Assembly: GCA_046262295.1 (NCBI GenBank)
Contig: JBHENC010000006.1
Span: 186,001 to 250,000 of the forward strand
Source: JBHENC01 sp046262295
GTDB lineage: Bacteria; Acidobacteriota; Blastocatellia; Pyrinomonadales; Pyrinomonadaceae
Length of the DNA: 64,000 nt
Direction of reading: 5' to 3'
In this document: piece after piece, positions 8,616 through 17,175 of the stretch
Layout: every line of letters starts with the position of its first letter
How positions within the stretch are numbered: the stretch's first letter is position 1
Translations under genes and position numbers: made by a program
Notes under the pieces: model-generated
The model's input: only the letters and a program-made list of their open reading frames with translations
Databases searched by the model: none
Told to the model about the DNA's origin: nothing

Positions 8616-9236
8616 ATGAAATCCCTCTTAGGCGGTAGCGCCGCCTTGACCGTCGCTCTGCTCGCAAGCTCTTTGCTTTTCAATCCAAGACCCCTCGTCG
8701 CCGAACCAAACTCCGCTTTACAAAACCAGACAGCCCAACAAAAAAACGCCTCCGTTCTTGTCGCTAGTGCCGCTTCTGCGGAAGATTCGAACGTCGCGGG
8801 TATATCTACGGCGGAAGATTCATTGGAAGACGTTGCGGCGACGCTTGATAAAGCGATTGTCGCGCCTTCAAGCGGCGGGATAATTAGTTCGCGTACTGAC
8901 GAGATGATGCGCGCTACGTCTGTCGCTTCTCCCGCGCAAAGTTTTGTGGCAACGGCTTACAGCCTGAGTGGGCGAACGGCGAGCGGCCTGCCTGTCAGCA
9001 AAGGGATCATCGCGGCGGATCGCACGTTGCTGCCGCTTGGTTCGCGCGTGCGCATTGATGCCGGAACGTACAGCGGCGAATATCTGGTAGCGGACACAGG
9101 CGGCGGCGTGCGCGGGCGGCGCATTGATGTGTGGATGCCTTCATCGCGCGAGGCTTGCCGTTTTGGTCGCCGCAGCGTGCGTTTGACCGTTTTGAGTTAC
9201 GGCGGAAAACGCGCTCCATCGCGCGTTCGTAAATAA
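8616..9236 (+). CDS. Secreted 3D-domain protein (peptidoglycan-active, MltA-like fold)
   Basis: Protein of 206 residues with an N-terminal signal peptide, a low-complexity Ala/Ser/Thr linker (about 35-110), and a C-terminal 3D domain named for its three aspartates. Visible: FVATAYSLSGRTASGLPVSKG, GIIAADRTLLPLGSRVRI, and YLVADTGGGVRGRRIDVWM. Related domains occur in resuscitation factors and lytic transglycosylases that cut peptidoglycan glycan strands. It is monocistronic, between two terminators. The start ATG follows an AGGAG sequence about 12 nt upstream. Confidence 0.82.
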   Translation: MKSLLGGSAALTVALLASSLLFNPRPLVAEPNSALQNQTAQQKNASVLVASAASAEDSNVAGISTAEDSLEDVAATLDKAIVAPSSGGIISSRTDEMMRATSVASPAQSFVATAYSLSGRTASGLPVSKGIIAADRTLLPLGSRVRIDAGTYSGEYLVADTGGGVRGRRIDVWMPSSREACRFGRRSVRLTVLSYGGKRAPSRVRK

Positions 9237-9261
9237 ATCCTAGATTCGGAAACTTCGTATC

Positions 9262-9300
9262 AAAGAGGCTGCTGTCAAGAGAGACGGCGGCCTCTTTTGC
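9262..9300 (+). terminator. Rho-independent terminator after the 3D-domain gene
   Basis: AAAGAGGC pairs with GCCTCTTT, with an inner GCTGTC/GACGGC stem, and is followed by a short T-rich stretch. Confidence 0.75.
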
Positions 9301-9396
9301 TTTAGCGAAGCTTGCGGAATTCGCGTTGAAGTTCGCGGCGTGGGGCGGGCATGATAAGATGTTAATCCGAAATTCAAAATTGTTCGATTCTAAAAA

Positions 9397-10668
9397 ATGT
9401 TTGAGTTGACTGCGCTTAATTGGCTGGTGGGCGTTGCGTGGGTAACCGTCCTACTGTGGTTCGCCGCCGCTTTTGCGACGTTGCGCGGCATCAGGCGTCA
9501 GCCGCCGCTTGCGCCGGTTATGAACGGCGACGGCGAAAGTTTAAGAACAAATGATGCGCCGATGGTCTCCATTCTCGTGCCTGCACGAAACGAAGAAGAT
9601 CGTGTGCTAGCGGCTGCCGTCTCTTCGATGCTCGCGCAGGATTATGGCAACTTCGAGATCGTCGCCGTTAATGATCGCTCGACGGACAAAACCGGCGAGA
9701 TGCTTTATGCCATCGCCAAAAAGGACGAACGCTTGCGCGTGATTGACGGCGCGCCGTTGCCGGAGGGATGGCTCGGCAAGCCGCACGCGATGCAGCAGGC
9801 TTTAAGGGCGGCGCGCGGCGAATGGATGCTGGCGACGGATGCGGATATGATTTTCGAGCCGCGCGCGGTGCGAACGGCGGTGGCGCGTGCGCTCGCCGGA
9901 GAGTTCGACGCGGTGACGTTTATTCCGCACGTGCGCTGCCTTTCGTTCTGGGAGCGCGTGTTTATGCCCGTGTTCGGCTGGTTTATGGTTGTCGCCTTGC
10001 CCGTGCATCGCGTTAACGATCCGAAGCGGCGCGAAGCCATCGGCATCGGCGGTTTCTTTATGATTCATCGCGGGATGCTGCGGCGCGTCGGCGAGTACAA
10101 TACGGTGCGTGCGGAGGTCGCGGAAGATTTACGCATGGCGGAGGCTTTGAAGCGTGCGGGGGCGCGTTTGCGTGTAGAGTACGCGCCGGATTTATGCAGC
10201 ACGCGGATGCAGACCAACTTTCGGGAAATCTGGGAAGGCTTTACGAAGAATCTTTTCGCGGGCGCGGAATTCTCCGTGCTTAAATCAATTGCGGGTAGCA
10301 TCGGCGTGTTGCTCTTTGCGGTCGCGCCGCTGTTGGTTGCGTTGACGTGCGCTTTTATCGGCGCGACACGTGACGCGCCGCAACCCGGCGCAGGTTGGTT
10401 GAAGTTGCTTGTGCCTGCGGCTTTGATCTGGATAATTCAGGTCTCGATTTTTGCGCTTGTTAATAACAGATGCGACGTGCCTGTGAGATATGCGCTGACA
10501 GTGCCGCTCGGCCACGCGCTCTTTATCGCCATCCTCGCTAATTCAACAATCAGGATTGCCACAGGCAACGGCGTTACATGGAAGGGACGCCAGCTTTATG
10601 AGAGAGCCGGTGTGCGCCCGCCGCGCGCCCGACGCATGACGCCGAATCTGCCGGTCGCCGACGAATAA
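9397..10668 (+). CDS. Membrane glycosyltransferase family 2 (HpnB/CrtQ-like)
   Basis: GT2 protein of 423 residues with one N-terminal and about three C-terminal membrane helices around a cytoplasmic GT-A domain. Motifs: MVSILVPARNEEDRVLAAAV, AVNDRSTDKTGE, the DxD-type metal site ATDADMIFEP, GIGGFFMIHRGMLRRVGEY and EDLRMAEALKRAG. The arrangement resembles glycosyltransferases linked to hopanoid or carotenoid modification (HpnB, CruC, CrtQ), but the substrate cannot be assigned. The asparaginase gene starts directly after its stop codon, so the two are co-transcribed. No strong ribosome binding site precedes ATG 9397. Confidence 0.82.
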   Translation: MFELTALNWLVGVAWVTVLLWFAAAFATLRGIRRQPPLAPVMNGDGESLRTNDAPMVSILVPARNEEDRVLAAAVSSMLAQDYGNFEIVAVNDRSTDKTGEMLYAIAKKDERLRVIDGAPLPEGWLGKPHAMQQALRAARGEWMLATDADMIFEPRAVRTAVARALAGEFDAVTFIPHVRCLSFWERVFMPVFGWFMVVALPVHRVNDPKRREAIGIGGFFMIHRGMLRRVGEYNTVRAEVAEDLRMAEALKRAGARLRVEYAPDLCSTRMQTNFREIWEGFTKNLFAGAEFSVLKSIAGSIGVLLFAVAPLLVALTCAFIGATRDAPQPGAGWLKLLVPAALIWIIQVSIFALVNNRCDVPVRYALTVPLGHALFIAILANSTIRIATGNGVTWKGRQLYERAGVRPPRARRMTPNLPVADE

Positions 10669-11721
10669 ATGATAAACGAACAAAACGCTTTGACGCCCGC
10701 GCCGCTGGTCGAAGTCACGCGCGGCTCCATTATCGAATCGAGGCATCGCGGCCACGTTGTCGCCGTTGACGTAGATGGACGGGAACGCGCGCGTCTGGGT
10801 GCGCCCGAAACCGTCACTTACTTGCGTTCGTCCGCCAAACCGCATCAAACCGTGCCGCTTGTCACGTCGGGCGCGGCTGACCGCTTCGGTTTCACTCCGC
10901 AGGAGATTGCGATTAGCTGCGGCTCGCACAGCGGCGAACCTGTTCATACGCAAACGGTCGCCGGGATGCTGCGTAAGATCGGACTCGGCGAAGACGCTTT
11001 GAAATGCGGCACGCACGAACCATTTAGCCGTGAGGCGATGCGGAGGTTGCGCGAGCGTGGATTGCAGCCGACTGTGCTGCACAACAATTGTTCGGGCAAG
11101 CACACGGGAATGCTCGCGCTCGCGCTTCACTTGGGCGCGCCGACGGAGAGTTACGATTTACTGGAAAATCCTGTGCAGCAATTAATCGCACGCACGGTCG
11201 CGGAGTTTTCCGGCGTGCCCTTTGAGGAGATTGCGATTGGCGTGGACGGCTGCGGCGTGCCTGTCTTCGGTGTTTCCGTTTATGCGATGGCGCTGATGTA
11301 CGCGCGGCTCGTCGCGCCGCATGAGAGTTTCGATGAGAAGACACGCGCGGCGTGCGAGCGAATTGTGGCGGCGATGATCGAGCATCCTGAAATGGTCGGC
11401 GGCACAAGCGAACGCCTCGACACGGAATTGATGCTTGCGGCGCGCGGGCGTTTGATTTCAAAGGTCGGCGCGCAAGGCGTTTACACGGTGGGCGTGTTGC
11501 CCTGCGCCGAATGGCCGCGCGGCTTGGGACTCGCGCTTAAAATCGAAGACGGCGAAGACCTTCGCGCCCGCCCGACAGTGGTCATTGAAGCCTTACATCA
11601 ACTCGGCGTGCTCAGCGGGGAGACGCTGGAAGCGGTCGCGCCTTACAGCCGTTTCCCCGTTCAGAATCATCGCGGCGACCACGTCGGCATCGTCCGTGCG
11701 GCTTTCGAGTTGGCGCGATAA
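10669..11721 (+). CDS. Asparaginase, zinc-dependent Rhizobium (class 3) type
   Basis: Protein of 350 residues of the Asparaginase_II family (ReAV type), which hydrolyses L-asparagine to aspartate and ammonia and is unrelated to E. coli type I/II enzymes. Key sites are visible: the Ser-Lys pair in YLRSSAKPHQTVPLV, the zinc-binding Cys-Ser-Gly-Lys in LHNNCSGKHTGMLALAL, and the second zinc Cys in GVDGCGVPVFGVS. Length matches the family. No signal peptide, so cytoplasmic. ATG follows immediately after the GT2 stop codon. Confidence 0.9.
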   Translation: MINEQNALTPAPLVEVTRGSIIESRHRGHVVAVDVDGRERARLGAPETVTYLRSSAKPHQTVPLVTSGAADRFGFTPQEIAISCGSHSGEPVHTQTVAGMLRKIGLGEDALKCGTHEPFSREAMRRLRERGLQPTVLHNNCSGKHTGMLALALHLGAPTESYDLLENPVQQLIARTVAEFSGVPFEEIAIGVDGCGVPVFGVSVYAMALMYARLVAPHESFDEKTRAACERIVAAMIEHPEMVGGTSERLDTELMLAARGRLISKVGAQGVYTVGVLPCAEWPRGLGLALKIEDGEDLRARPTVVIEALHQLGVLSGETLEAVAPYSRFPVQNHRGDHVGIVRAAFELAR

Positions 11722-11791
11722 GAACCGAAAACGAAAGATAAGTTATCCGAAAACTTTGACCGGAACGATAATTTCCAGCACACAAATTTTT

Positions 11792-12916
11792 ATGAACGAC
11801 GAATTGCGCGCGCTCTTTCCGATTACAAAGCGAACGGTTTATTTGAATCACGCGGCTGTCTCGCCGCCGCCTTTGACGGCAGTAGAAGCCGTCGAAGCGC
11901 AACTCAAAGATGTAGTCTTGAATGGCTCTCTCAATTACCGTCGCTGGGTAGCGGTAAAGGAGAATGCGCGAAAACTCTGTGCCGCGATGCTCGGCGCAAG
12001 GTCTGAGCAGATCGCTTTTATGCGCAACACCTCGGACGGCCTCTCCACCGTCGCCAACGGTTTACGCTGGCAGGCGGGCGATAACATCGTCACCTTTCGC
12101 GGCGAATTCCCGTCCAATGTTTATCCCTGGTTGCACCTGCGCGAGCGGCATGGCGTCGAAGTGCGTTTTTGCGAAGAACGCGACGGGCGCGTTGATCCGA
12201 ACGACTTTATAAATTTGATTGACGGGCGCACGCGCGTCGTGGCGATTAGCTGGGTGCAGTACGCCTCCGGTTTTCGTGTGGATTTGGAACGTCTCGGACG
12301 CGCTGCGCGGGAGCATGACGCGCTGCTTGTCGTAGATGTGATTCAGGGTATGGGCGTGCTGCCGATTGATGTGGAAGCGCAACTCGTGGACGTTGCGGCG
12401 GGCGCGTGCCATAAGTGGCTGCTCACGCCGGAGGGCGTTGGTGTGCTGTATCTTTCAGACCGCGCGCGGGAACGAATCGAGCCGACGCTGGTCGGCTGGG
12501 TGAGCGTGCGCGAACCGGAAAATTACAGCGACTTTGAGCAGGATTGGCAGGGCGGTGCGCTCGCGTGGGAAACAGGCACGGTGGCGACCGCACTTCTTCA
12601 CGGATTGGAAACAAGCCTCAAACTGCTGCACGAAACAGGCATCGAGCGCATCGCCGCTCATCTCGAAGAATTGACGGACTACCTGTGCGAAAATCTGGCC
12701 GGACGCGATTATGAGATTGTTAGCTCCCGTCGGACGAATGAAAAGTCGCAGATCGTCTGCCTGTACCATAAAGGTACGCACACGGCTAAATCTCTTTACG
12801 CACATCTGCAACAGCGCGGCATCATCGTCGCGCCGCGCGGCGACCGCCTGCGTATCTCTCCGCACATCTACAACACTCTGGATGATATAGAGGCTTTTCT
12901 CGCCGCGCTACCTTGA
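11792..12916 (+). CDS. Class V aminotransferase (cysteine desulfurase/epimerase-like fold)
   Basis: PLP enzyme of 374 residues. YLNHAAVSPPPLTAVEAVE at the start, MRNTSDGLSTVANGL for phosphate binding, the PLP-facing Asp in VVDVIQGMGVLPID and the Schiff-base Lys in GACHKWLLTPEGVGVLYL define a class V (Csd/isopenicillin N epimerase-like) aminotransferase. No conserved catalytic Cys loop typical of IscS is obvious, so desulfurase activity is doubtful. An in-frame extension back to 11585 overlaps the asparaginase gene in another frame and does not look like protein; ATG 11792 is preferred. Confidence 0.83.
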   Translation: MNDELRALFPITKRTVYLNHAAVSPPPLTAVEAVEAQLKDVVLNGSLNYRRWVAVKENARKLCAAMLGARSEQIAFMRNTSDGLSTVANGLRWQAGDNIVTFRGEFPSNVYPWLHLRERHGVEVRFCEERDGRVDPNDFINLIDGRTRVVAISWVQYASGFRVDLERLGRAAREHDALLVVDVIQGMGVLPIDVEAQLVDVAAGACHKWLLTPEGVGVLYLSDRARERIEPTLVGWVSVREPENYSDFEQDWQGGALAWETGTVATALLHGLETSLKLLHETGIERIAAHLEELTDYLCENLAGRDYEIVSSRRTNEKSQIVCLYHKGTHTAKSLYAHLQQRGIIVAPRGDRLRISPHIYNTLDDIEAFLAALP

Positions 12917-12962
12917 ACAATTAACTAACACTAGGCACTCTAACGAACGGAAATAGTTCAAT

Positions 12963-12977
12963 CATACACATGGTATG
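12963..12977. promoter_or_regulatory. Perfect inverted repeat upstream of the sigma-54 promoter
   Basis: CATAC and GTATG flank 5 bp in AT-rich DNA, about 125 bp upstream of the -24 element at 13101. The distance fits an activator site for a sigma-54 enhancer-binding protein; the repeat itself is short. Confidence 0.35.
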
Positions 12978-13100
12978 TATATCTTTAAGTCAACTTTGCA
13001 GGTTTACTTGCTATTTCATAGCTCAGCCTAACTTCTATAATATAGCAATTATAAACGAGTAAATGCTTTATTTTGCTTAGCACTTTTATTTTTAGGTAAA

Positions 13101-13115
13101 TGGCACGCTCCTTGC
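13101..13115 (+). promoter_or_regulatory. Sigma-54 (-24/-12) promoter
   Basis: TGGCACGCTCCTTGC matches the consensus TGGCACG-N4-TTGC at every fixed position, with GG and GC separated by exactly 10 bp. The start point is expected about 12 nt after the -12 GC, near 13127. No coding frame of useful length follows before the terminator hairpin. Confidence 0.75.
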
Positions 13116-13126
13116 CTTAGACAATT

Positions 13127-13428
13127 CTGGTTAAAATGATGAGGGGTAAATAAAGTAGGGTTAAATCGGGTAGGCTCGGAGACAGCAGTGAGTGAAGGCT
13201 TTGGGGGAGGCGTTCTCTCATTTGGAAAAGCGAATGATAACTCTTTCGGGGGAACGGGGTTGTCAAAATAGCTAAGGCAGTCAAAGGGCATAAGTTGCTG
13301 GGTTGTTGGTCGGCGTCCTGAACAGGCTTGGGGGAGCCTTACGGGAAGACCAACAACCCGCAAACTTTTTCAAGGGGTAAAAGCGGCGGAGGCGAAAGTA
13401 ACAATTACTTTCGCCTCCGCCGCTTTTT
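13127..13428 (+). ncRNA. Candidate sigma-54-dependent small RNA
   Basis: A region of about 300 nt between a consensus sigma-54 promoter and a strong hairpin with a T-tract. The plus strand has no ORF beyond a few codons. It contains internal pairing potential: a 12-bp perfect inverted repeat GGGTTGTTGGTC (13300-13311) / GACCAACAACCC (13348-13359) enclosing a smaller AGGCT/AGCCT hairpin, and GACAA near the 5' end matching TTGTC near 13259. Seven GGA triplets occur, several in purine-rich loops, which recalls CsrA-sequestering RNAs. It is not tmRNA, RNase P or SRP RNA by eye; 6S RNA was not excluded. The 5' end is inferred from the promoter. Confidence 0.5.
13379..13428. terminator. Strong bidirectional hairpin terminator
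   Basis: A perfect inverted repeat of about 23 bp (AAAAGCGGCGGAGGCGAAAG / CTTTCGCCTCCGCCGCTTTT plus flanking bases) with a 3-nt loop. A-tract and T-tract on either side let it end both the candidate small RNA on the plus strand and the membrane-protein gene ending at 13444 on the minus strand. Confidence 0.9.
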
Positions 13429-13443
13429 ATGTCCAAAAGCTTT

Positions 13444-14655
13444 TTACTTATTGCCGTCGCCGAGAAGTCTTGCCGGGTTTGCCGGTTGCGGCGTCATTTC
13501 GTCTATATTGAGACGCATCAGGCCGCCAGCATCAGTGTAAGCAGAGTTTGCGGATTGCTGCGCGCGACGCCGTAGAAAAATAATGCTGCCGAACAGCCCG
13601 CCCGTGCTCAGACATAAAATAAGCGCGAGGCCAGACGCTTTGAGCACCGCCAGAATCATCCCGGCAGTCGTCGCTGCATACTCTCTCTGCGCACGCTGCA
13701 ACGCACGCGGATTATCGCCCAGCCACTGCACAACTTTTTCATAGTGAACTCTGCCGAGTAAATCTTCGGCGGATTTCGCATCCGGCGCGTTGAAAACAAA
13801 GACCGAATAGTTGCCGACACGACGATAAGCGGAGGGAAGGGGCTGGCCTTCGCTGCTTAACTTACTGATTCGTTCCTTAATTCGCGCGTCATTGTCCGCC
13901 GCGATCTGCGGCGTCGTATATTCGAGAATGGCGAGTTGCGCCGAATCATAAGGCGCGACGACCGCTTCCGTGCCGCCCGCGAAATCAATCGCATCAAGGA
14001 CGGGTTGATCCCGCAAAATGTTTTTAAGCGATACGAGACTAACTGCATACGCCGCGTGCGCCTGCGCCGCTTCCCAATCGGGAAGATGTTTGACGAGCAC
14101 GGGAACATCGTTGTCTTCGCTCTCGATTGTTTGCGCAAGAAGACGTGCGAAAGCTGTTATTGATTCAACCGCAAGCTGTTTATCAGGGTTGCTGACGGCA
14201 ACGGAGTTAGTTCCCTTGAAGAAGTGAACGCTGTCAGGCGAACTAAAGCTGGCTGTTCCTATCTCGCCTACCTTGAAACCCTCTGACGATGACTTCACTA
14301 CAAGCTCTGCAATCGTATTAGCATCAGGTTTATAAAGCAGGCTGGTCAAAAGAGCGTAAGCACTCGAATCCGAACGTGTTTTGATGAGCGTTACGCTGAT
14401 CCTTTCCCCTTTCGGAGATTGATATTCGCGTGTCGCGGCAGCCAAAGCGTTGTAATCCTGCGCGCCGATCATCCGGGACACTCCCTGCGCACGAAAGTCG
14501 CCGACGCGATCCGGCAGTTGTTTCGCGGCCTCGTTTGGCGCGTCGGCGTATGCGCCGGTCAATGAACATAAAAACAAAGTTAGAATGAAAAGAAAGCGCA
14601 GTTTTGAGCGATGTTCAGGCAGCAAAATAGACCTCTCGAATAAACCGTCTAACAC
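13444..14655 (-). CDS. Secreted/membrane-anchored DUF6599-like protein
   Basis: Protein of about 403 residues with an N-terminal signal sequence (LRFLFILTLFLCSLTGAYAD), a large extracytoplasmic region starting AAKQLPDRVGDFRAQG, and one C-terminal transmembrane helix (MILAVLKASGLALILCLSTG) followed by a short cytoplasmic tail. The LPDRVGDFRA start resembles the acidobacterial DUF6599 family, of unknown function; I make that link from memory. The true start may be downstream of 14655, close to the signal sequence. It ends at the shared hairpin terminator. Confidence 0.72.
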   Translation of the reverse strand: MLDGLFERSILLPEHRSKLRFLFILTLFLCSLTGAYADAPNEAAKQLPDRVGDFRAQGVSRMIGAQDYNALAAATREYQSPKGERISVTLIKTRSDSSAYALLTSLLYKPDANTIAELVVKSSSEGFKVGEIGTASFSSPDSVHFFKGTNSVAVSNPDKQLAVESITAFARLLAQTIESEDNDVPVLVKHLPDWEAAQAHAAYAVSLVSLKNILRDQPVLDAIDFAGGTEAVVAPYDSAQLAILEYTTPQIAADNDARIKERISKLSSEGQPLPSAYRRVGNYSVFVFNAPDAKSAEDLLGRVHYEKVVQWLGDNPRALQRAQREYAATTAGMILAVLKASGLALILCLSTGGLFGSIIFLRRRAQQSANSAYTDAGGLMRLNIDEMTPQPANPARLLGDGNK

Positions 14656-14738
14656 GCAATATTATTTAGACACCGGAAAAGCTTGGATGTTCCGTGCGCT
14701 CTCTACGGTTGCGTGGAAGGACAGGCGCGCAATCTGGT

Positions 14739-15356
14739 TTAGCGCCAGCGGCGAAGCTCGCGTAAAAGTAAATCCGCGTGGTGGCGTGGCTGGCGCAGAT
14801 TGCTCAGGATCGTTTTGCCGTCGCCTTCGGTGGCGTTATCAATGACAAGGCTGCCGATGCCGAGCAGTCGTTGCGCAATGCTGGAAGAGACGGTCACATC
14901 CTGAATATTGCGTAGCGGAATGTTGCGCGTCGAGCGTGCCAGAAGCCCGCGTTGAATCTCTATTTTGGAATCGGTCAGCGTGTAGCGAATGGCGTTGCGC
15001 TTTAAATGATAAGAGGCCGGAACGAGCAGAAGCGCGAGCGCCAGAACAATTGAAACAAGCGGCGGCGCGTTCATCAGCGCGAACACTACGATGAGCGCGA
15101 TTGAGCCGAGCGCGGCCACCACGTAGCCCGCTTTGACAAAGAGCAGCGTCGGCGCGGTTTTGAAAACGATGCGTTCGACTTCATTCGATTCCGGGTTGCG
15201 CCCTTGAAACATCGAAGCGGCGTGCGGCGGCGACGAGACGATTTCATTGGCCGCAATGCGTGTTTGTTGCCGGTCAACGGCAATTGTGCCGCACCCGGGG
15301 CAAAAGCGTGCGCCGGGCGCGATGCTCGAACCGCAACTCATACAGTAATAGCGCAT
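14739..15356 (-). CDS. Zinc-ribbon, bacterial PH (YdbS/YdbT-like) membrane protein
   Basis: Protein of 205 residues. N-terminal zinc ribbon YYCMSCGSSIAPGARFCPGC, then two membrane helices (about 75-120), then a bacterial PH2 domain: YTLTDSKIEIQRGLLARSTR, IPLRNIQDVTVSSSIAQRLL, GIGSLVIDNATEG. Such proteins are small membrane-associated scaffolds of unknown role. The gap to the upstream regulator gene (15368) is only 11 bp, so the two are in one operon and the PH protein may act with the regulator at the membrane. Confidence 0.8.
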   Translation of the reverse strand: MRYYCMSCGSSIAPGARFCPGCGTIAVDRQQTRIAANEIVSSPPHAASMFQGRNPESNEVERIVFKTAPTLLFVKAGYVVAALGSIALIVVFALMNAPPLVSIVLALALLLVPASYHLKRNAIRYTLTDSKIEIQRGLLARSTRNIPLRNIQDVTVSSSIAQRLLGIGSLVIDNATEGDGKTILSNLRQPRHHADLLLRELRRWR

Positions 15357-15367
15357 TGCACGTTTTC

Positions 15368-17008
15368 CTATTCGACGCTTCCGGCGACGCGCACGTTATC
15401 CAGAAAATCTGCCGGATCGCAAGGCATCGCGACGACGCCGCGTGCGCCCAGTGTGAGGGCTTCGCTGCGCGCGCTTTCATACTGCGCGGGAATCAGCAAA
15501 AGCACGGGCAGGGTCAAGCGCCCGCCGCCTTGCTGTTGCATTCGCCGCAAAGTTTCGACGCCGTTGATGCCGTGCAGTTCGTAATCGAGCACGAGCAAGT
15601 CCGGGCGTTCGATGCGTAATAAGTCGAGAGCTTGCTGGCCGTCGAAAGCGGCGCGTGCTTCATAACCTGCCGAGCGAATCAACGAATTGAGTTGCGCCAT
15701 ACGCGCCGCGTCGGAGATGGCGAGCAGCAGGCGGCGCGGCATCGTCGCCCCGCCAGAACGGCGTTCGCGTTCGCGCGCGGCCGCCTCCAACGCTGCCTGA
15801 GCGAAGTCCGTGCCACTTGTTTGAAAGGGCTGGCGGTCATGCACGGGCATCTCCCTATCCGGCGGCCTGACCTCGTCTTCGGTTTTAGTCTCTCGCGTGA
15901 CACCCGAACTCACAAGGCGCGTTGAGAGCGGCGCGACGGATGGTTCTTGCTCTGCGGTAGTCGTTGCAGAATCTGGTGTGGAAGACGTTGTTGAGGCCTG
16001 CGCCGGTGGTTCTAATATTGGCGAAGCCTGCGGCGGCGCGCTTTGCGTTGCAGCGGGCGACGACGCTTTGGCGTGCGCGGCGGAAGACGCGACGACGCGC
16101 GCGTGTGCCGCTTGCGAGCGCGTCGCTTCGACAGCCGTTTCAGCTTTTCCGATCAGCGTCTCTATATCTTTGCCGTCATCGGGAAACGAAGCGATGCCGA
16201 TGGCAAGGTCGTTGCCGAGCCGTTCGTTCAGGAATTCGCCACGTAATCTGGCCAGCGTAGCGATGGCCGCGCTCGACGCCATACGCGGCAGATAAACCAG
16301 CAGCGTGGTCGGGCCATAAAAGGCGATGGCATCAATGCGGCGCAGATTGAGTTTGAGAAAACCGTGTGCTTTGGCAAGCGTGCGGTCGCGCATCGCTTTG
16401 TTGACGGGCTGTTTGGCATCATGTGAAATTGCGTAGACGAGCGCCAGCGTGCCGTTCGCGCCGCCCGCAATCTCTTCGCGCACCGAATCCAGCATCAACA
16501 TGAAGTTGTCTATTTCGCCGCGCTGATCGCCGATGACGGGCGCGGCGCGGCGGCCTGCTTCGATGCGCCAGAAAAGCGCATCAAGCCGCGCGAGCGTCTG
16601 CGTCAACGGCGTTGCCAGCGCAAAGTAGTCGTCAACTCCGATGCTCAAAGCGGCGTTGCGCACCGAGCGTTGATCCGTGCTCCACGCGAAAACGAGCGGC
16701 AGCGCATATGTCGAAGCTTCAGCCCGTAGACGCCGTGCCAGCCCTAACTCCGTGCCTTCGACGCCTGCGTTCTTGATGTCGTCGGCATCTTCAACGTGCT
16801 TCGGCGGTAGTTCAATTATCAGAACGTCGGGCGCGAAGTCGCTGATGGCGCGTGCGGCGTTCGCCATCGTCGCCGTGTAAGTTTCATAGCCGGAGGCGGC
16901 GAGTTGGGCTGGCAGCGTTGCGGCGGTTTCAGCGATGATCAAAGCGCGGCGTGGGCGTGCGGCGGCGTTCGCGTCCGAATCTGCATTGCTGGGAGTTGTC
17001 ATCGGCAA
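15368..17008 (-). CDS. Multi-domain regulator: degenerate receiver, degenerate GGDEF, receiver
   Basis: Protein of 546 residues. An N-terminal receiver-like domain (about 20-150) has LIIELPP in place of the phosphoacceptor Asp. The middle (about 170-305) has a GGDEF-like fold with the late motif LAIGIASFPDDGKDIETLIG but YGPTTL where GGDEF should be, so it should not make c-di-GMP. A Ser/Pro/Ala linker follows, then a C-terminal receiver (about 425-540) with DLLVLDYELHGINGVETLRR and a real Asp, though its conserved Lys region reads AMPCDP. It is probably a signalling scaffold. It is co-transcribed with the PH protein. Confidence 0.8.
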   Translation of the reverse strand: MPMTTPSNADSDANAAARPRRALIIAETAATLPAQLAASGYETYTATMANAARAISDFAPDVLIIELPPKHVEDADDIKNAGVEGTELGLARRLRAEASTYALPLVFAWSTDQRSVRNAALSIGVDDYFALATPLTQTLARLDALFWRIEAGRRAAPVIGDQRGEIDNFMLMLDSVREEIAGGANGTLALVYAISHDAKQPVNKAMRDRTLAKAHGFLKLNLRRIDAIAFYGPTTLLVYLPRMASSAAIATLARLRGEFLNERLGNDLAIGIASFPDDGKDIETLIGKAETAVEATRSQAAHARVVASSAAHAKASSPAATQSAPPQASPILEPPAQASTTSSTPDSATTTAEQEPSVAPLSTRLVSSGVTRETKTEDEVRPPDREMPVHDRQPFQTSGTDFAQAALEAAARERERRSGGATMPRRLLLAISDAARMAQLNSLIRSAGYEARAAFDGQQALDLLRIERPDLLVLDYELHGINGVETLRRMQQQGGGRLTLPVLLLIPAQYESARSEALTLGARGVVAMPCDPADFLDNVRVAGSVE

Positions 17009-17108
17009 GAGAGCGTAGCCTCCTCTGGTGCAATCGCCTGTGCGTTACATCGTCCGGGCGAAGTGCGCTGCTTATCATACATAAATAGCGTGCGCCCTGA
17101 AACCGAAA

Positions 17109-17146
17109 AACGGGCGCGGATTCTCCAACGAAAATCCACGCCCGTT
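17109..17146 (-). terminator. Rho-independent terminator after the lytic transglycosylase gene
   Basis: On the minus strand AACGGGCGTGGATT pairs with AATCCGCGCCCGTT around a short loop and is followed by TTTCGG. Confidence 0.8.
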
Positions 17147-17175
17147 CGATCCGGTAAAAGTCACTTTGAAAAAAC

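Noticed and set aside
11585..11791. Long N-terminal extension of the class V aminotransferase
   Set aside because: It overlaps the asparaginase gene in another frame, and the family start is at ATG 11792.
13049..13363. 104-codon minus-strand open frame across the candidate small RNA
   Set aside because: Its protein is rich in Pro, Arg, Phe and Asn without a domain or periodicity, and there is no ribosome binding site. The plus-strand promoter and terminator explain the region better.
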